Numbered from the stretch's first letter, positions 23,255-37,060 are shown. The stretch is DNA of 64,000 bases from Syngnathus acus (GCF_901709675.1 NC_051107.1:1543501-1607500), one strand, 5' to 3'. Notes: generated by a model not told the origin, from the sequence alone. Numbers and translations: made by a program.

Positions 23255-23835
23255 GTTTAAGGTGGCCTCTCCAAACCAAAATAGACTTTTTTTGTGCGTC
23301 TATTCATGATTGACATGCTGACCAAATTTCATGTTACTGAGTGAAACCGGATTTGGGGGCTGAATTTTCAAAAGAAAAGTCAAAAGAGTACGCCTTTATC
23401 ACCCTTATAAAGCTGCTTGAAACTAAAATTGGAATTTTTACTGTGATTTTTCAGGTTTGGCTTTTTGAGGCTTTTTTGTAGGTTTTCTCATGATCGACAT
23501 GCCGACCAAATTTTATGTTGATAAATCAACCTGGCTTTGGACTGAATTTAAGTTAGAGAGGGTACTCCTTCTAAGTTACTAATCACTAATCCTGTACTTT
23601 TTATCAGGCATTTTGAGATTTTTTTGTGGGTATACTCAAAATCGACATGGCAACCAAATTTCATGGTGATGAATCAAACTGGCTTTGAACTGAATTTAAG
23701 TTAAAGAGGGTACTCCTGTGTCACCCTTAAATGGCTGCTTCAAACCAAAATGGCCGACTTCCTGAGGTCGGCATACATTTGTTGGACTTTTTTGTGGGTC
23801 TACCGAGGCCTACCGAGGGGCCGAATTTTCAAAAC
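23255..23835. repeat. Diverged direct-repeat array (GACATGCCGACCAAATTT family)
   Basis: Three diverged units carry ATCGACATG..ACCAAATTTCATG (about 23309, 23492 and 23641). They are spaced about 150-185 bases and followed by AACTGGCTTTG..CTGAATTT and GAGAGGGTACTCCT. This is a repetitive family, class unknown. No intact ORF. Confidence 0.7.
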
Positions 23836-25611
23836 GTTGATGACTATCAAGTAGTCAGAGTACACCATAAAGTCTCTTGAGCGTTTGTGGTCATTTGCTC
23901 TATTTTACACCCACCAAGGGGATTGCTCCACTTTTTATTCATAGCCTCCACCCTTGATGTCGGAGCGTCACGCCGCGCTCCGTGCATCCATCAGGTTGAC
24001 CCCACTCCACTTGCCAACCTTGAACCTCAAAGCACAAATGCGAATGTAGAACTCATATGCAGCAGTAGAATATCGTCCCTCCTTCCATTTTATTTCCAAA
24101 TGCGCCCGGATGAGGTCACCACATGACGTATACTTTGGTGGTCTGTGATGTGACATCATGCAAGGAAAGGCCCCGCCGTCTATTGATTTCTGCTATCTAT
24201 TTCCCTTTGTAGCCCAGCGGCGTCATGGTGGCATGTAAAGACGCCCCGCCGAGCGCAGATTAACAACCCTCAAATAGATCAACCTTGGGACATCTCCTGG
24301 CAGAGAGTTGCTGAAATATAAACTGCTGTCAAAATGGTGCAATTGTCTTCTACAGACAGGATTGTGGGGACAACACTGAAAATTTGACCATGAATTCCTG
24401 ATGAATGAGAATCTATATATACTGTACATCAGGAAAAGAGACTTCCCATTACTGATATTGTGACAATATCTTAAAAATGACATTAGCAATTATGCTATTG
24501 GGCTAACAATACAATTTTGCTTTGGCAGATTTTCACCATTAAACTGCGCATGACACCGCAGCTTACAGAAATATAAAATATAAAATGTTTTCTGGGAGAT
24601 TTAAAAAGTTTAAGAACCATTGTAAGTATATTTATTATTTTGTCATGGGGATTGTAGCTGACAAAGGTCCGTGGCCTTGTGATGAAATGAACTGTCATCG
24701 GGAGTGTGCGTAGGTGGCTTTAAGCGTTAGCATCTGACAACACAACTACACCCACACGTTGCTATTCTGTACTTAATTTAGCATTGAAAGCCAGGAAAGA
24801 GACAAGAAAATAACCAGGTTATACTCTGCTTGGTTGTGTGTCAAATCCCGTTATTTAGACAACTGAGCTTTGTAGCCTAGCATAGAAGTTGAAGTGCGGC
24901 GTTGCCTCCAGAGTTTTGAAGCGGAAGCTAATTAAGATTACAAATAAGACATGCTGATGCAAAAATGTCATTATATGTCGCATCGTCTTTGAATATATTT
25001 GAGTGTGAAAAAGTGCCATGTTATAAATTGAACACATCCTATTAGTCAACTTGCAAGATTTCTGCAACAAGCTATTTATCAACCGCCGTCCCTTCAACCC
25101 GCCTTAGCAATTATATATTTCCTGCTCAACATTGATTTCATGCGTGTTCGTCTACTTTGATGCGGAGGACGCCACGCTAAGAATAGAGCCCGAAATCCCT
25201 CCTGTGCCAAACCGGAAACGGCTATATTTAACTCCTCCGAGTCAGGTTACTATGACAAACGAGGGGCCGCGCGTCCCATATTGCATTAGCGGGGGCACCG
25301 TTCGAGACTCCGCTCTGGCCTCAAATGAGTTTGAAAGATCAGATCGATAGCGAAGCCCGGTTGCCCGGTGGAAATCAAAGGTTATAAAAATGCTATCTGG
25401 ACTTCGGCTCTGCTTCTCCGTCTGCCCTCTGATTTGATCTTCCTTTTCTTGTCTGAATATGATAAAATCCTCCATTGATGTCATTTTTAGGTCAGATAAT
25501 TCCACTGCTAAAAGATTAGCCCCTGGGAGGGTAGGGGAGGGGCGGCCTCACTGATGTAATACCTGCGTAAAAAGATTTCAAGCTACGCTGACCGAGTCAA
25601 GTAATAAAGCA

Positions 25612-25770
25612 CAGTTGCTAGAAAAAGTCTACACACCCCTGCTCAGAAAAAAACTTTTACATCACACGGAAAACTCAACCAAGATAATGTGGTTGCACAA
25701 GTCTGCACACCCTTTTCCAGTATAACCGGGCGTTGTGGCTGTGCTCAGAAGTAAACACGTTCAAACTCCT
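25612..25770. repeat. Dispersed repeat, copy 1
   Basis: AAAAAGTCTACACACCCCTG, then AATGTGGTTGCACAAGT and TGCACACCCTTTT. It shares AATGTGGTTGCACAAGT/TGCACACCC with 27548-27580. A related end (AAAAGTCTAGACACCCCTGC) is at about 46938-46957. Class not determined. Confidence 0.65.
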
Positions 25771-27534
25771 AATTGTAATTCAGGCCTTTGGTTTGCTTAA
25801 AATGCTGACTCCTGTGACACGAGTTTGATTGTGATTGGTTCGTTCTGAACACAACCTCACTGTCTTAATCGGAACAGAGCATTATTAAAGTCGCAAAGGG
25901 AGATTTTGTTTTCATAGAGCTCTCGTATTTGATTTTATTAGATTGAAATATTAGATTAGAGTTGCATTGTCGAAGCTCATCTTGCGTTAAATTTGAGTGA
26001 TACGATACCGACGACTGAAGCAGCACGTCGGTCGGGTCCATTGTTCACTTTAGCGTCTGCCTGCATGTATTTTGGAGACAAAGTAATTGAGAGAAATCAG
26101 ATTACGTTAGATCAACACAAAAGATTATAATGCTAGGTCAAATCTCGAGCTTGGGCGCCCGCTAATCCGTGACAGATTACTTTTTTTTTTTTAAAAGGAA
26201 CCTTCGCCATGATAGACGACGATTGTTAGAGTCTGAAAATCATAAATCTTGCTTCTGATTGTTTTCTTTTTAAGCAGGTTACACGAAGACAAAACCTGAA
26301 AAACACAGTTCGAGTTATTTTCATCCTGAAATACTTAATGATCAAAATTGAGTAATTTTTAGTTGAATATGACTGTAAAACCCAAACTTAAATTTTTTTT
26401 TATTAAAGTGCCTTATATCGTATTCACCATCTTTTCTGAGGCTAATTTCTGACCTCAATCAGGCGTCATAGCCCAAAGTAAAATTCGTGAGCAGTTTTCA
26501 GTAAAAAAAAAAAAAAAAAACGGAGTCGTAATGTATAAACGGCGGCTAATAGCATTGCCGTTTCCCAACGGATTCAAACACATTAAAGACGAAAATGGTG
26601 CTGCTCGTTCAGACAGTTGAGGTATTACGTTCATTAGCTCAAACTGCTAGTGATTCTGAAATACTAAAGTAGATAGTTTTGGTATGTAAAATGAAGTTTA
26701 GCTAACTTTAAACCATATGTCATGGCATCAACATCTCACAATACATTCCAATGCAAGGAAAGGAGAAACTATCTTACTCATTCAAACAATTACATTTAAC
26801 AGCCTAAACATATAACAGTTCTGGAATATTGCGCTTTTATTGACATGAAAATTGTGAAATGGTAATAATTTATTGAAATTTTGTAAACTTTTGTAAATAC
26901 GGCACTTTTAATAGCATCGGCACTTATTCTCGCCATAGTGCGTCAAATGAGGAGGTGTTGCCGTTCCTTAGCAAAAAGATGAGCAGGGCAGAGCAGAGCA
27001 GAGCAGTCTTCATGTCCCAACACATTAGTGAGCTGGCCCGTGAAGAGAAGCGTGTGCGCGCCCCGTTCCCCCCTCGTGCACGTGGTGCCGGGGCCCAACG
27101 CGTGGGTTGCGGCTCCTTAATGCGGCCCGTCACATTTCATCACGCTCACGTCGCACCGCCACGGCAACAGAACATCAAAATCATAAACCGGGAAGTTAAA
27201 GTCAGGACATGTGATACAAACATTTATTAGCTTAATAATTGGAGGCTATTAGGGTGATGAATTGTTATGGTTGAGGTGTGTGTGTTTGCGTGTTCGTTTG
27301 TGTGCTTTGCCTGGAGCTGTGTTGCGGGCTTAATTCACACCTCACTGAACATCAAATGGATAAATCTATTTGAAGGCTCTTGGGAAAAGAAATGTATATA
27401 GTGAACGCCCGCAATATAAAGAAATGGTCGTTAGATTAGGTACAGCAACTAGTGATATAGAAAAATGAGGACATTTCTGTTATTATTTTGACACGACCTA
27501 TGCACCAAAGTTAAGGGGGAAAAAATCTGTTCGA

Positions 27535-27625
27535 GGTGAAATAAAATAATGTGGTTGCACAAGTATGCACACCCTCCTATAACTGGGGATGGGACTGTGT
27601 TCATATGAAACACCCACATTAAAAC
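27535..27625. repeat. Dispersed repeat, copy 2
   Basis: AATGTGGTTGCACAAGTATG, then CACACCC, TATAACTGGGGATG and GGCTGTGTT-like sequence, matching the family at 25680-25750. Confidence 0.6.
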
Positions 27626-28435
27626 TCATGAGTCAGCTACCAGATCAATATACTATAATAATATATGTTATCATGTAATATATAAATATTACATTTATAG
27701 ATTTGCACAAATATGGTCTGTTCACCTTGGTGGTGTTATTTTTCCTCATCCTGAACTCAATTGTATGCTTCCCATGAATCCAAGCCAGTCCTAAAATAGA
27801 ACATCAAGAGGGGGGCTGTCACTCAAAGCAGCTTTTTCCCCCCCGTTTACAGAGAATAGATTCACTTTGATGAGTCAAAAGCCCCGCTGGAGATGACTTG
27901 TGATCTATTTTGGTGCAAACGTCACACGGGACTCACGTGCTCGCTAATAATGCATCCTTGATGTTCGCCCTTTTGTCTTGCGGGGGAAATAAAAAGCTGC
28001 ACATGCATGCATAATAAAGGGGCAGGGGTTATTTTTGGGATAACATTATTTTTACAGTTTTCATTTTGTACCATTTCATTTTTAACATCAGGAAATAGGT
28101 CTGAATCACTCTGACCTTTTCCTCAAGTCAGAAACATTGCTCATATTATGTAGTGTGTGCTTCCTATATAGACGGCTGAATATTTCCTTTCATGCTTGTT
28201 CTATTTAATCCAGTTCAATGAATAAATAAATAAATAATGTGCCAACATGCCACCAACCCTAAAAAATATATATGGGTTTTGTTTTTTGGGGAAGCTGGAA
28301 CAGATTAATGACATTTCCATTAATTTCAATGGGAAACGATGATTTGAGTATTAATTAGTATCTAAATATAATATCAATATCCAAATACAATGCGAGACTT
28401 TTGCACGTTTCAACTGGCACTTACAATAAGGATTA

Positions 28436-28742
28436 CCGTATTTTCCGCACTATAAGGCGCACCGGATTATAAGGCGCACCTTCAATGAATGGCCCATTTT
28501 AAAACTTTGTCCATATATAAGGCGCACTGGATTATAAGGCGCACCTTCAATGAATGACCCATTTTAAAACTCTGTCCATATATAAGATATATACATTTGG
28601 CCTGCGGGCCGGACTTTGGACACGCCTGCTGTAGTGGCTCAATATTGGTCCATACATAAGGCGCACCTGATTATAAGGCGCACTGTCGGCTTTTGAAAAA
28701 ACTGGAGGTTTTTAGATGCGCCTTATAGTGCGGAAAATACGG
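28436..28742. mobile_element. MITE with 26-bp perfect terminal inverted repeats and TA duplication
   Basis: Both ends read CCGTATTTTCCGCACTATAA plus six more matching bases inward, and TA flanks both sides (28434-28435, 28743-28744). The internal AAGGCGCAC block is repeated several times. A fragment of the GGGCCGGACTTTGGACACGC family is embedded at about 28598-28630. No transposase. Decayed relatives are at 34820-34850 and 60408-60480. Confidence 0.88.
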
Positions 28743-28744
28743 TA

Positions 28745-31160
28745 TTTATTACTACACGCATTTATATATGCATTTACAGCTTCTTTATGATCTTTTAAAA
28801 ATAATGTCAAGGCTTCATATAAACGGTTTTAATAGCCTATATATGGAATAAGCTGGCGTCCAGAGTAAATACTACACATGGCCCACTTGACATGTCGGTC
28901 TACCTCAAGTGTTGGAGCTGCAGCATCAGTGACACCTCTCATCTGCTGTAGTGTCCTGCTAATGGAAGCAGTAAGCTTAGGGAGCTTTGGCTAATCGACG
29001 CCATTCGAGGAGGACCCACCACCACCACCACCCGGTTATTCTTACTCATGCTTTACTGCCCGTATGGACTCAATCTGGCTGGACTCAAAGATAACGTGGC
29101 GAGCGTAGGCAGACGTCTCACGGCAGCATCCGTGTTGCACCCCTGACAGGAGCCATGACGCCCTCCCTGGGGGGCCATTAAACCTGAGTGTGAGTGATGC
29201 AGCGGGGGGGGTTATTTAACTCGCTGGACTGAGGCAGCTTCTGCTGACACTTGCTGTTTTTACCTGAGATGCGCATTATAATTTTTACCTTAGAGGCTAA
29301 CCTTTAATACCATACCAACCTTCTATAAGCTGAGTTGTGCAAACCTAACAGTTTTTCTGCTGGACCAGCCGTTAGCCAATCACAGAGCACGCACACACAA
29401 ACAACAATTTACAATCAAATTCACACCTACGGGCAATTTAGAACCTTCAATTAGGCTAACAGGCATATTTTTAGACATACTTTCGAACACTGGACTAACC
29501 ATTTTTATTCAAATTGAAAGAATGGTAACGATGATTAAAATATCGTTCCTCTAATGGCCATAAACAGATAATTTGGTGCTGTAAAATATGAGCAGAAATG
29601 CTAACACAATGCTAACTGCAATCTAGGGCTAACAAATAGCATCTGTGTTGTCTTGCGTTCGGAGGCCGAATGAAAGAACAACAGAGGTTAGATGTCTGGG
29701 GTAAATGAAGGACAGATGAAGTTCAAAGTGGGCTGTTGTAGACCACCGGCGTCCATCTTTGCATTTTCTTCCAGTTCAACCGTCCGTCCCCGCCTTATCC
29801 GCTTGTGTGTCACGCTGATAAGCAAGCGGTCGCCTGTCTTGGAGGGGAAACCATGGCAACGTCGCATGCCACGTGTTGACATCACAGTGCGGTTAAATAT
29901 AACCACACCCACCCCTCGCTAGCCACGACCCCCCCCCACCCCAGCTCCCTTCACTCTCAGCCTTCTTCAGTGCCACATGACTAGTTGTTCTGCCGCTGAT
30001 CCTGAGCCAGCTATAAATAAACGATTTCCTTCCCGTAATTGCAACCCTCGCTGTCTTGTTTGGATGGCGGCAGGAACAAGAGATGCCAGGGAGGAAGAAA
30101 AGAATCAATGTGTGTGTGCGTGTGTGTGTCAGACCTCAAAATAAACCTTATTGTAAGTGCTGGTTCAAACATATTGTCTTGTGGTACCAGTTTTATTCTC
30201 AAATCTCCTTTCCCCATTGAAATGAATGGAAATGCCATTAATGTGTTCCAGCTTGGCCCAAAAACAAAACAAATTTCTTTCTGATGTTCTTTTAATAAAG
30301 AAAATATCTTTCTGATATTGAACTTTATAAAAATCCACAGTATTAACATAACTAAATAAAATGTAAAGGAGCAATTTAAAAAAAATACACTAATACACAA
30401 AAGAAGTTTCACAACTAGAATTGAATAAAGCAATTTTCTATGATTTTATTTCTTAAACAATATTATGAAAATGTATTCCAGTCGTATTTTTTCAAGGAAT
30501 TTTTTTTTTTCTTGGGAAATGGATTTTAATAGTCAGACTAATGTCACATTTTGTGAAGAAAAATTACAAGCGTAAAGTTGGATTTTGTAAGAAAAAAATT
30601 TAAATAACGTAATACTAAAATTATTATTGTATGTTGAGATTTTTTGTAAAAACATGGAATATTACAACTGTAATGTATTTTAATTAATATTGTGCAGATA
30701 TTCCAACAGGATCGTGTTTGTGTCGGCGACATCCTCCCGTCTTTATGTAATTGTCATGTTAATGTGAGCAGCGCGGCGTGTTGTGACTCAGTCTCAGACT
30801 CAGCAGCCGTCAGGTGGGTCGCCCGAGGCCCCCCGGCTGCCCACGACCAGTTAGGTAACCTATTCTCAGGGATAAGAAGATTGCAAAGGAGTTTAAAGAA
30901 TGATGTAAACGCCTCTGCTCGCACTCCATTAGCCACGCTGATGATCTCGACTCATTAAGCAAACACAAACACACTTAGTGCGGCCGAACGGCGCATCCCA
31001 CTTCCTGTTGCGCATGCCTTCGCAGTCGAACCTTCCGGGAGTTGAGAGCCATTGAAAGCCGTAAATTAAAGAGCCAAATTGGCTTTTGGTTACTTTGCAG
31101 CGGAGTGGATCCACACTCAGGTCTCATTCATCCCTTTCCAATTAGAATGTGAAGAGCACA
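28745..31160. other. Intergenic, no gene recognised
   Basis: No exon was recognised. A CCACC triplet run is at 29017-29032. (TG)n traces are at 30109-30129. Confidence 0.55.
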
Positions 31161-31164
31161 AAGA

Positions 31165-31165
<1 letters not shown>

Positions 31166-31236
<71 letters not shown>
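31166..31236. repeat. (CA)n microsatellite, 70 bp
   Basis: Perfect CA tract. Confidence 0.95.
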
Positions 31237-31238
<2 letters not shown>

Positions 31239-33519
31239 GGCTCCTTCTGCATTGCTGCTTATTAATTTCCTGACCCATTTGAGTGCGCTCCAGCGTGTGG
31301 GCATTTATTCACACTCATATTTATTGAAATATGCACAGAGAGCCCATTTGTCCAATCTTTCAGAGCAAGCTGGTTATCATTTTGCATAGCAGTCAAGGGA
31401 AAATGAATGAAATGAAACACGTGCCAGGCATTCACACTCAACAGGAAAATAGACAAAAATTGAAATAAATTTGAGAAAAGACGCAGATGTGTTTAAAAGG
31501 GGACAAAGGTCAGAGGTCACAAGCGCATTAAAAAATACTCTCACTTAAGGACGGACGTGACGAGGAGGGGGTTACCAAATCTAAGGGCATAGAGTTAACT
31601 GGCATTTGGACCCTGAGGATTTCCCCTCTCACGTACAACCCCCCTCCAACATTTTCTCACTTCCTCATTTTTAATGTTTCCATTGCACCTTCGCACTCCT
31701 CAGAGAAGTAGAGGTGACAAAAAATATGAGGTGCGATTCAAAATAAGTATCCATTTAAGGCATTACTATTTAATTTTAATGTGCTTCTATTTAATTTTAG
31801 CGTCAGTGGGATTTTCCTCCCGGTGCAGCTGCCCTTCTCCCCCTCCCCAAGCCACCCAAATCCAGTCATCCATGCCCCCCCCCCTTGAAGATCCCACCTC
31901 TGACCCCCTTGACGACCTGTTATCCCTCATCGCCATGGAGACGTTTGTCATCAGGACCAGTGTGGCATCTTCAGGAGATTATTTTTAACAAATAGTGGGC
32001 TGAAATTGAACAGCTGAAGGGTGTGTGTGTGTGGGGGGGGGGGATTTCCACCCACCCAGAAAGGCAGGAAGGTACTTCCCAGCACTTGTGCCTGGGGTGT
32101 CCTTACAGGAATGCCAGCCAAATCAAGCACATGATTTGTTAAGTTAGCTGGAAAGTCCTTCAAGAAGATACGGGGGAGGTTTAATGTCCCACACGTCTTC
32201 TCAAAAGTCTTTCTGGAGGAGTGGAAGTTGCACTTCCAGTACCTTGTAATGTATGCGAAATCATGTTGTTTTGTTTGACGCAGAAGGCAAGAAAATATTG
32301 GCGTAGGCGTGTGAAACTTGCACCTTGTTTTGCATCAGGGCTTCGTCCTTGGACTGAATGGTCAAGTGGCAGCCGCATGTGTTTGTGAAGTACTTTTAAG
32401 TAGTTTGCGTCAAGAGTCGGCCCACACGATGATGCACACTTTTCCGGCACGACTCAAACTGGGTGGCTTTTACGGAATAAGGAGTGGAAATTTATTTGTG
32501 GTGTTAAAATGTGGTGGAAATTGTTAAGTTCGAGCTCCAGTGTGTCAAGGTTCACACTTAAAATATAATAATGTAGCTTTTGAAAAATTTGGCTGCATGC
32601 TTTGCAGTCGTTCCAAGCATAACAATAAAAATGTCTGGCACCCTTGAAGAAAATCGGTAAAAAATCTGAAATTTCACAGCATGCTTTGAATGGGAAAATA
32701 TAGTGCCATCTGGTGGACAATCATAAAGAAAATCTTTGTTTTTTTGCTAGTAAAATGTGTTTTTCCTAAAGAAAAACAAAAATACTGTAGTATCACCGGA
32801 ATACAATTTTTATTTTTTGAGTAAGACATCTTGTTTTTTTTGCTACAACTTGTAATATCACAAGAATAAATTTAGATTATTTTCAAAAGTGAGTGTCTTG
32901 CCAGGTCACTCTGACACATGGTGTGACCTTTGGAAACTTCTTGCGTACTGAGGGTGTGACTGGGATTGTCTCATCATGGCGTAAAGACTTAGCTTTCAAT
33001 TTCCCTTCAACTAAGACGCAGACTAAAGAGAGACAGCCTTCCTAGAAGTTTGACAAAGTACTTTGTAGCAGGATTGGGATCAGACCAGTGACTTCAATAA
33101 GTCTTCAATATTAGTGAAGATCCAGAACTTTTTATTTACATTTAATTTTCATTTTAATCTGATCGTAGACTTTTTACATGCTCCCCTGTGATACTGTTTT
33201 AGTTGTATGAGACTTTGAATGGGGAAAATTTAGGAAGAGTTTAATTACTTTTTTTTTTTTTATAAGGTGTATCAGGTTTGTAATGATGTGAGTCAAATAT
33301 GAAAGTTGATTCCCAGTGAGTGCAAAAGTATTGGCATTTGCGTGTAATCCTCCCCCCTTGTTACTCACCTAATGGTCTGGCCCATGCCCACTGACGACAA
33401 TCAGGATGATGTCAGCGCAAAGAGCTCAAAGCAGCTTTGACACAGAGTTGGGACTGTACATGCGAAAATGTCAAAATGTGAACTATGGGATGTGACATTA
33501 CGAGGATGCCAGTGGTGGA

Positions 33520-33631
33520 GGGGGGGGGGGGGGGGGGGAACTGGTCTGACCGCAGAATCAGATCAACGTGGAGGTGTCTCTGAGCTGTAACTGCAAGATC
33601 ACGTGTGTGTGTGTAAGGGGGGGGGGGGGGG
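33520..33631. repeat. Two poly-G runs (about 19 and 15 G)
   Basis: Runs at 33520-33538 and 33617-33631, separated by unique sequence. Confidence 0.9.
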
Positions 33632-34383
33632 CTTGCCTCCTTGCCACTCACCATGATGTAATGGGCACAGGCACGCCATCGCCGCAGACCCTCACATTGG
33701 CTGAATAAACGCTCACAGAGGGATTTTAGAGATTTGAGTAAACAACTAAGAAGCTCTACTATTGGACGAATGGGAGTTTGTTTCCCCAGCTTCTCTCATA
33801 TTAACTATTTTCCTATTGGTCCAAAATGAGTCAACCAAAAAAAAAAACATGTTTGGATGGATTTAAAGCTTTAGCTACTGGATTTGAGCGCTAGCTGCAC
33901 TCTACCCTGCGGTATTAGTACAAGTCTGCCTGCATGAATACAGACAATAAAGCCCCAAAGTCTTCACCTATTTAAGCGAGTTCCCGACACAAAGAAATCA
34001 AAAGGTCCAGTCGGCATTGTTGACCGCGTCCCGATGAGGTCCGCTGGTATTGTCCTCGCCGCGGCATCAGTATGCAATTGGCCGTGTCGTGTTCATTAGG
34101 GTAAACAAGCTGGGCTGCACTGATAGCACTGAGGCCGGTCACCCCGCCTTGGCGCTGGGCCTGATTGCAACACACACACATTTGAGCATTCTCGCAGAGA
34201 GGACCCCCCCCCCCCCCAAAATAAATACATTGTTCCCTTCGTAATGGCTCAGCTGCCTGCTTATGAAACCGGACCGTTTGAATATCCCCAAATTCAAGCG
34301 TTGTTGTGCAACCGGAGCGTGATTATGCAACAGGGGTTCTCATGATATCAGCGAGTAACATGCAGGAGAATTATTTCTAGCCT

Positions 34384-34400
34384 ACACACACACACTCTGA

Positions 34401-34432
<32 letters not shown>
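34384..34432. repeat. (CA)n microsatellite
   Basis: CA tract interrupted once by CTCTGACT. Confidence 0.9.
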
Positions 34433-34436
<4 letters not shown>

Positions 34437-34600
34437 AAGGTCTTGCCACTTTTGAATAATAGATAGAAAGTGGCTTGGAAAACAGTGTGGATTAAAAGCG
34501 CACTGACCCTGACCCCGGTCGGACTGCACAAAGAAACATGCGGCAGAGGTGACAATATTCTGACACGAACCAATAAGCTGAGAGGTAGTTGCTAACGTTT

Positions 34601-34601
34601 A

Positions 34602-34647
<46 letters not shown>
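34601..34647. repeat. (TG)n microsatellite
   Basis: TG tract of about 23 units, opposite phase to the CA tract 170 bases earlier. Confidence 0.9.
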
Positions 34648-34648
<1 letters not shown>

Positions 34649-36029
34649 TGTGTGTGTCTGTGAGCCTACTGTGCTCAAATTACCGTCATTGTTGGGAGTA
34701 GAGGAATTAGCACGAGCGAAGCTAATTAGAGCTCATATGGATTCTTTCATTAGTCGCCAGCTCAAGTTGTTGCTGTGATGCATTGAATGGAATTTATATA
34801 CTGTATATAATATTAACCGTATTTTTCAGACAATATGGCACACTAAAAAACACTTAATGTTTTCCAAATTTGATCGTTTGCCTTGTCATCCCAATTTTTT
34901 TCATTATTATGTTCGGGTTCTCATTCCGCATATAACTGCTAGTGGCGTCCATGTTTTCATCAAACGGTGAAAATACGTTCAGGGAAATGTAGTCGAACTC
35001 GCCAAATTCTATGGTTGCTGGTTAAACCCAACGCAAGTTGAGCATCTTTCTTTCCAGAATCCCAATGTGAGACCAGTGTGACAAAAGCAAGCAACACGCC
35101 GCATATTTCAAGGTCTGAACCTAGCATAACAGCGCTAAAGCTATCAAATGAACCTAAAGTAAAATTGATACTACGCCGAATAATACGATGCACCAAATAA
35201 TCCGAACAATACGCTAATACTCAAAAAGAACAAATTTATGTTTAGCTAAAAAACACCATGCATACCATCACCCACACACACCTAGCAGTTTTGTTAGCCT
35301 CTTCATTCCCCATTCTGTATGTTTGAAGTCTGAAGAACATTTTATTCATCATATGCCATGATGAAATATAATCCAGGTCAGTATTGCAAATGAGAATCAA
35401 TTCTCATCAGGAAGTTAGCATTAAACTTCATCCGTAGCATTATTTATGTGTTTTCAGCCTTTCCTCACGTTCAGGGTCTGACCTACTTGTTACTAATAAT
35501 TGCTCATTTGGGTTTTTCCTCAAAGAAACCGCGCATGAATAATGAAAGCGCCTTTGCATCATGGTTTGTTCAGGTAACAATGTTGGCATGTCAGGCCGAG
35601 GCATTCGATCCGCCGTCCCGATGACATGATGGAATATGTTGGTCGCTCGGTGTTGCCTTTCACCAGCTTTGCTGCTGCAATATTGATGAACCCGTGTTTT
35701 TTTTCCACCCTTCCTCGCTGGCCTCGCCCTGATCAGTTGACAACTTGTGTCACGGCGCCGACGCCTGGGAAGCCACACCAAGGAGCGTGATGTGGCGTAG
35801 TGTGTTTTTCCATCTGTCGATAAAGTGGAGCAGCTCATTACGATAGAGTGCTCTCGACAGAGCTGACCTGAAAAGACGAAAAATGTCTACCGTACCTCAT
35901 CAGTACTAAAATTCCTCTAATTTACTTTATCATTATGTGATGTCAACTCACTTGATCCCAATTGGGCTTAAAGTCCCAATGGAGAAAGAACCGTGAATCC
36001 CATATATAAAAGTCAATGTCTATGGTTAA

Positions 36030-36090
36030 CTCATTCACTGGCAGCCAAGTGGATCTTTGACGTCTATAGCCGTCAATAGCAGTGAATGAG
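36030..36090. mobile_element. 61-bp piggyBac-like MITE with TTAA duplication
   Basis: Perfect 11-bp terminal inverted repeats CTCATTCACTG / CAGTGAATGAG, flanked by TTAA on both sides (36026-36029 and 36091-36094), the piggyBac target. A decayed relative may be at 43785-43850 (TTCACCGCCAAGGACGTTTA). Confidence 0.8.
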
Positions 36091-36094
36091 TTAA

Positions 36095-37060
36095 TAGTAC
36101 CATTATTGCAACTGTCCAGCCTACTGGATTCAGTTAGCAATTTGTTGCTAAATTCAGCCGGCAAGCCTTTTATTGTGTGTGCCTTGTCTGAAATTCACAT
36201 CCCCTCCTCAATCAAGCGTGAAAATTGATTTGCAGGTCTCAACTCGGCTCGGCAAAATCACAAAATGGACAGGGGACGGGAATGGCTCACCTGCTGTGTC
36301 CTCGTTATCGCTACATCCTCCAAACCACAAGGGGGGGAGGCGGATGTTGTGTCACGCTTCCAATCGCCGGCGGCTGCGCTGTTTTTAATCCCCAAAAGCC
36401 ATTTACTGGACGCTTCCATCTTATTTGTCGCCATCATTCCCTTAAACAGCAAGTGAGTTAAAACCCTCAGGGTCACGCCCTCTTTTGGTTCCTTCTTTAA
36501 GGCTCCATGAGGACTGCAAGAGAATTTCCCGGTTTCTCCTGTCCAATCAATACATGGCCTCTTTATTGTTTTACTGTCAGTCAGGTGAGATATAGCAGTG
36601 TAGTCTTCGCTATCTCACTTCTCTGCTCATCATATATTCCACTTAGACAAAATGTTTCCTTCCTTGCAATAAACAGGCATTAGCAGGCTAAATGACACCA
36701 TTAAGCCTTTTATTGAAACACAGGGAGACTGACAAACAGTGAACGGTCATTTTGGACTAAGAAAATATATAATCATTCAATTGAATTGATTTGTATAGAT
36801 AATTGATCATTTTACATAAAATTTCAATCCATAACATTTGTACAATGCAACTTAAAAGTTTGTGTTTGCTTCTTCTGAAGTAACAGGAAGAAATAGGTCG
36901 GACGTGAAATTTTTTTTCGTCAGCTGCCATTTTGCGTTTGACTGTTTAAAAAGATTTACTGACTTCCTCAATTCCCATGTTAAAAATGTTTAAAATTCTC
37001 CATTAATTGCTAATTCAGTGTATATTTTTTAATAATTTTTTGACTGTCCCTCCTAGAGCT
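36095..37060. other. Intergenic, no gene recognised
   Basis: A/T-rich below 36700. No coding or RNA signal was recognised. Confidence 0.55.

Larger units (their letters stand above)
23840..28430. other. Intergenic, no gene recognised
   Basis: Contains two copies of one dispersed repeat (25612-25770 and 27535-27625), an A-run near 26502-26520 and AGAGC pentamer repeats at 26986-27005. Short frames show no domain. Confidence 0.55.
31240..36025. other. Intergenic, no gene recognised
   Basis: Contains G-runs at 33520-33538 and 33617-33631, a CA tract at 34384-34432 and a TG tract at 34601-34647. The 132-codon minus frame at 35440-35838 and the 104-codon plus frame at 31674-31988 have no recognisable domain. 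Confidence 0.55.

Noticed and set aside
35440-35838. 132-codon basic minus-strand frame
   Set aside because: No domain, no conserved motif, no start context; consistent with chance in a less A/T-rich patch.
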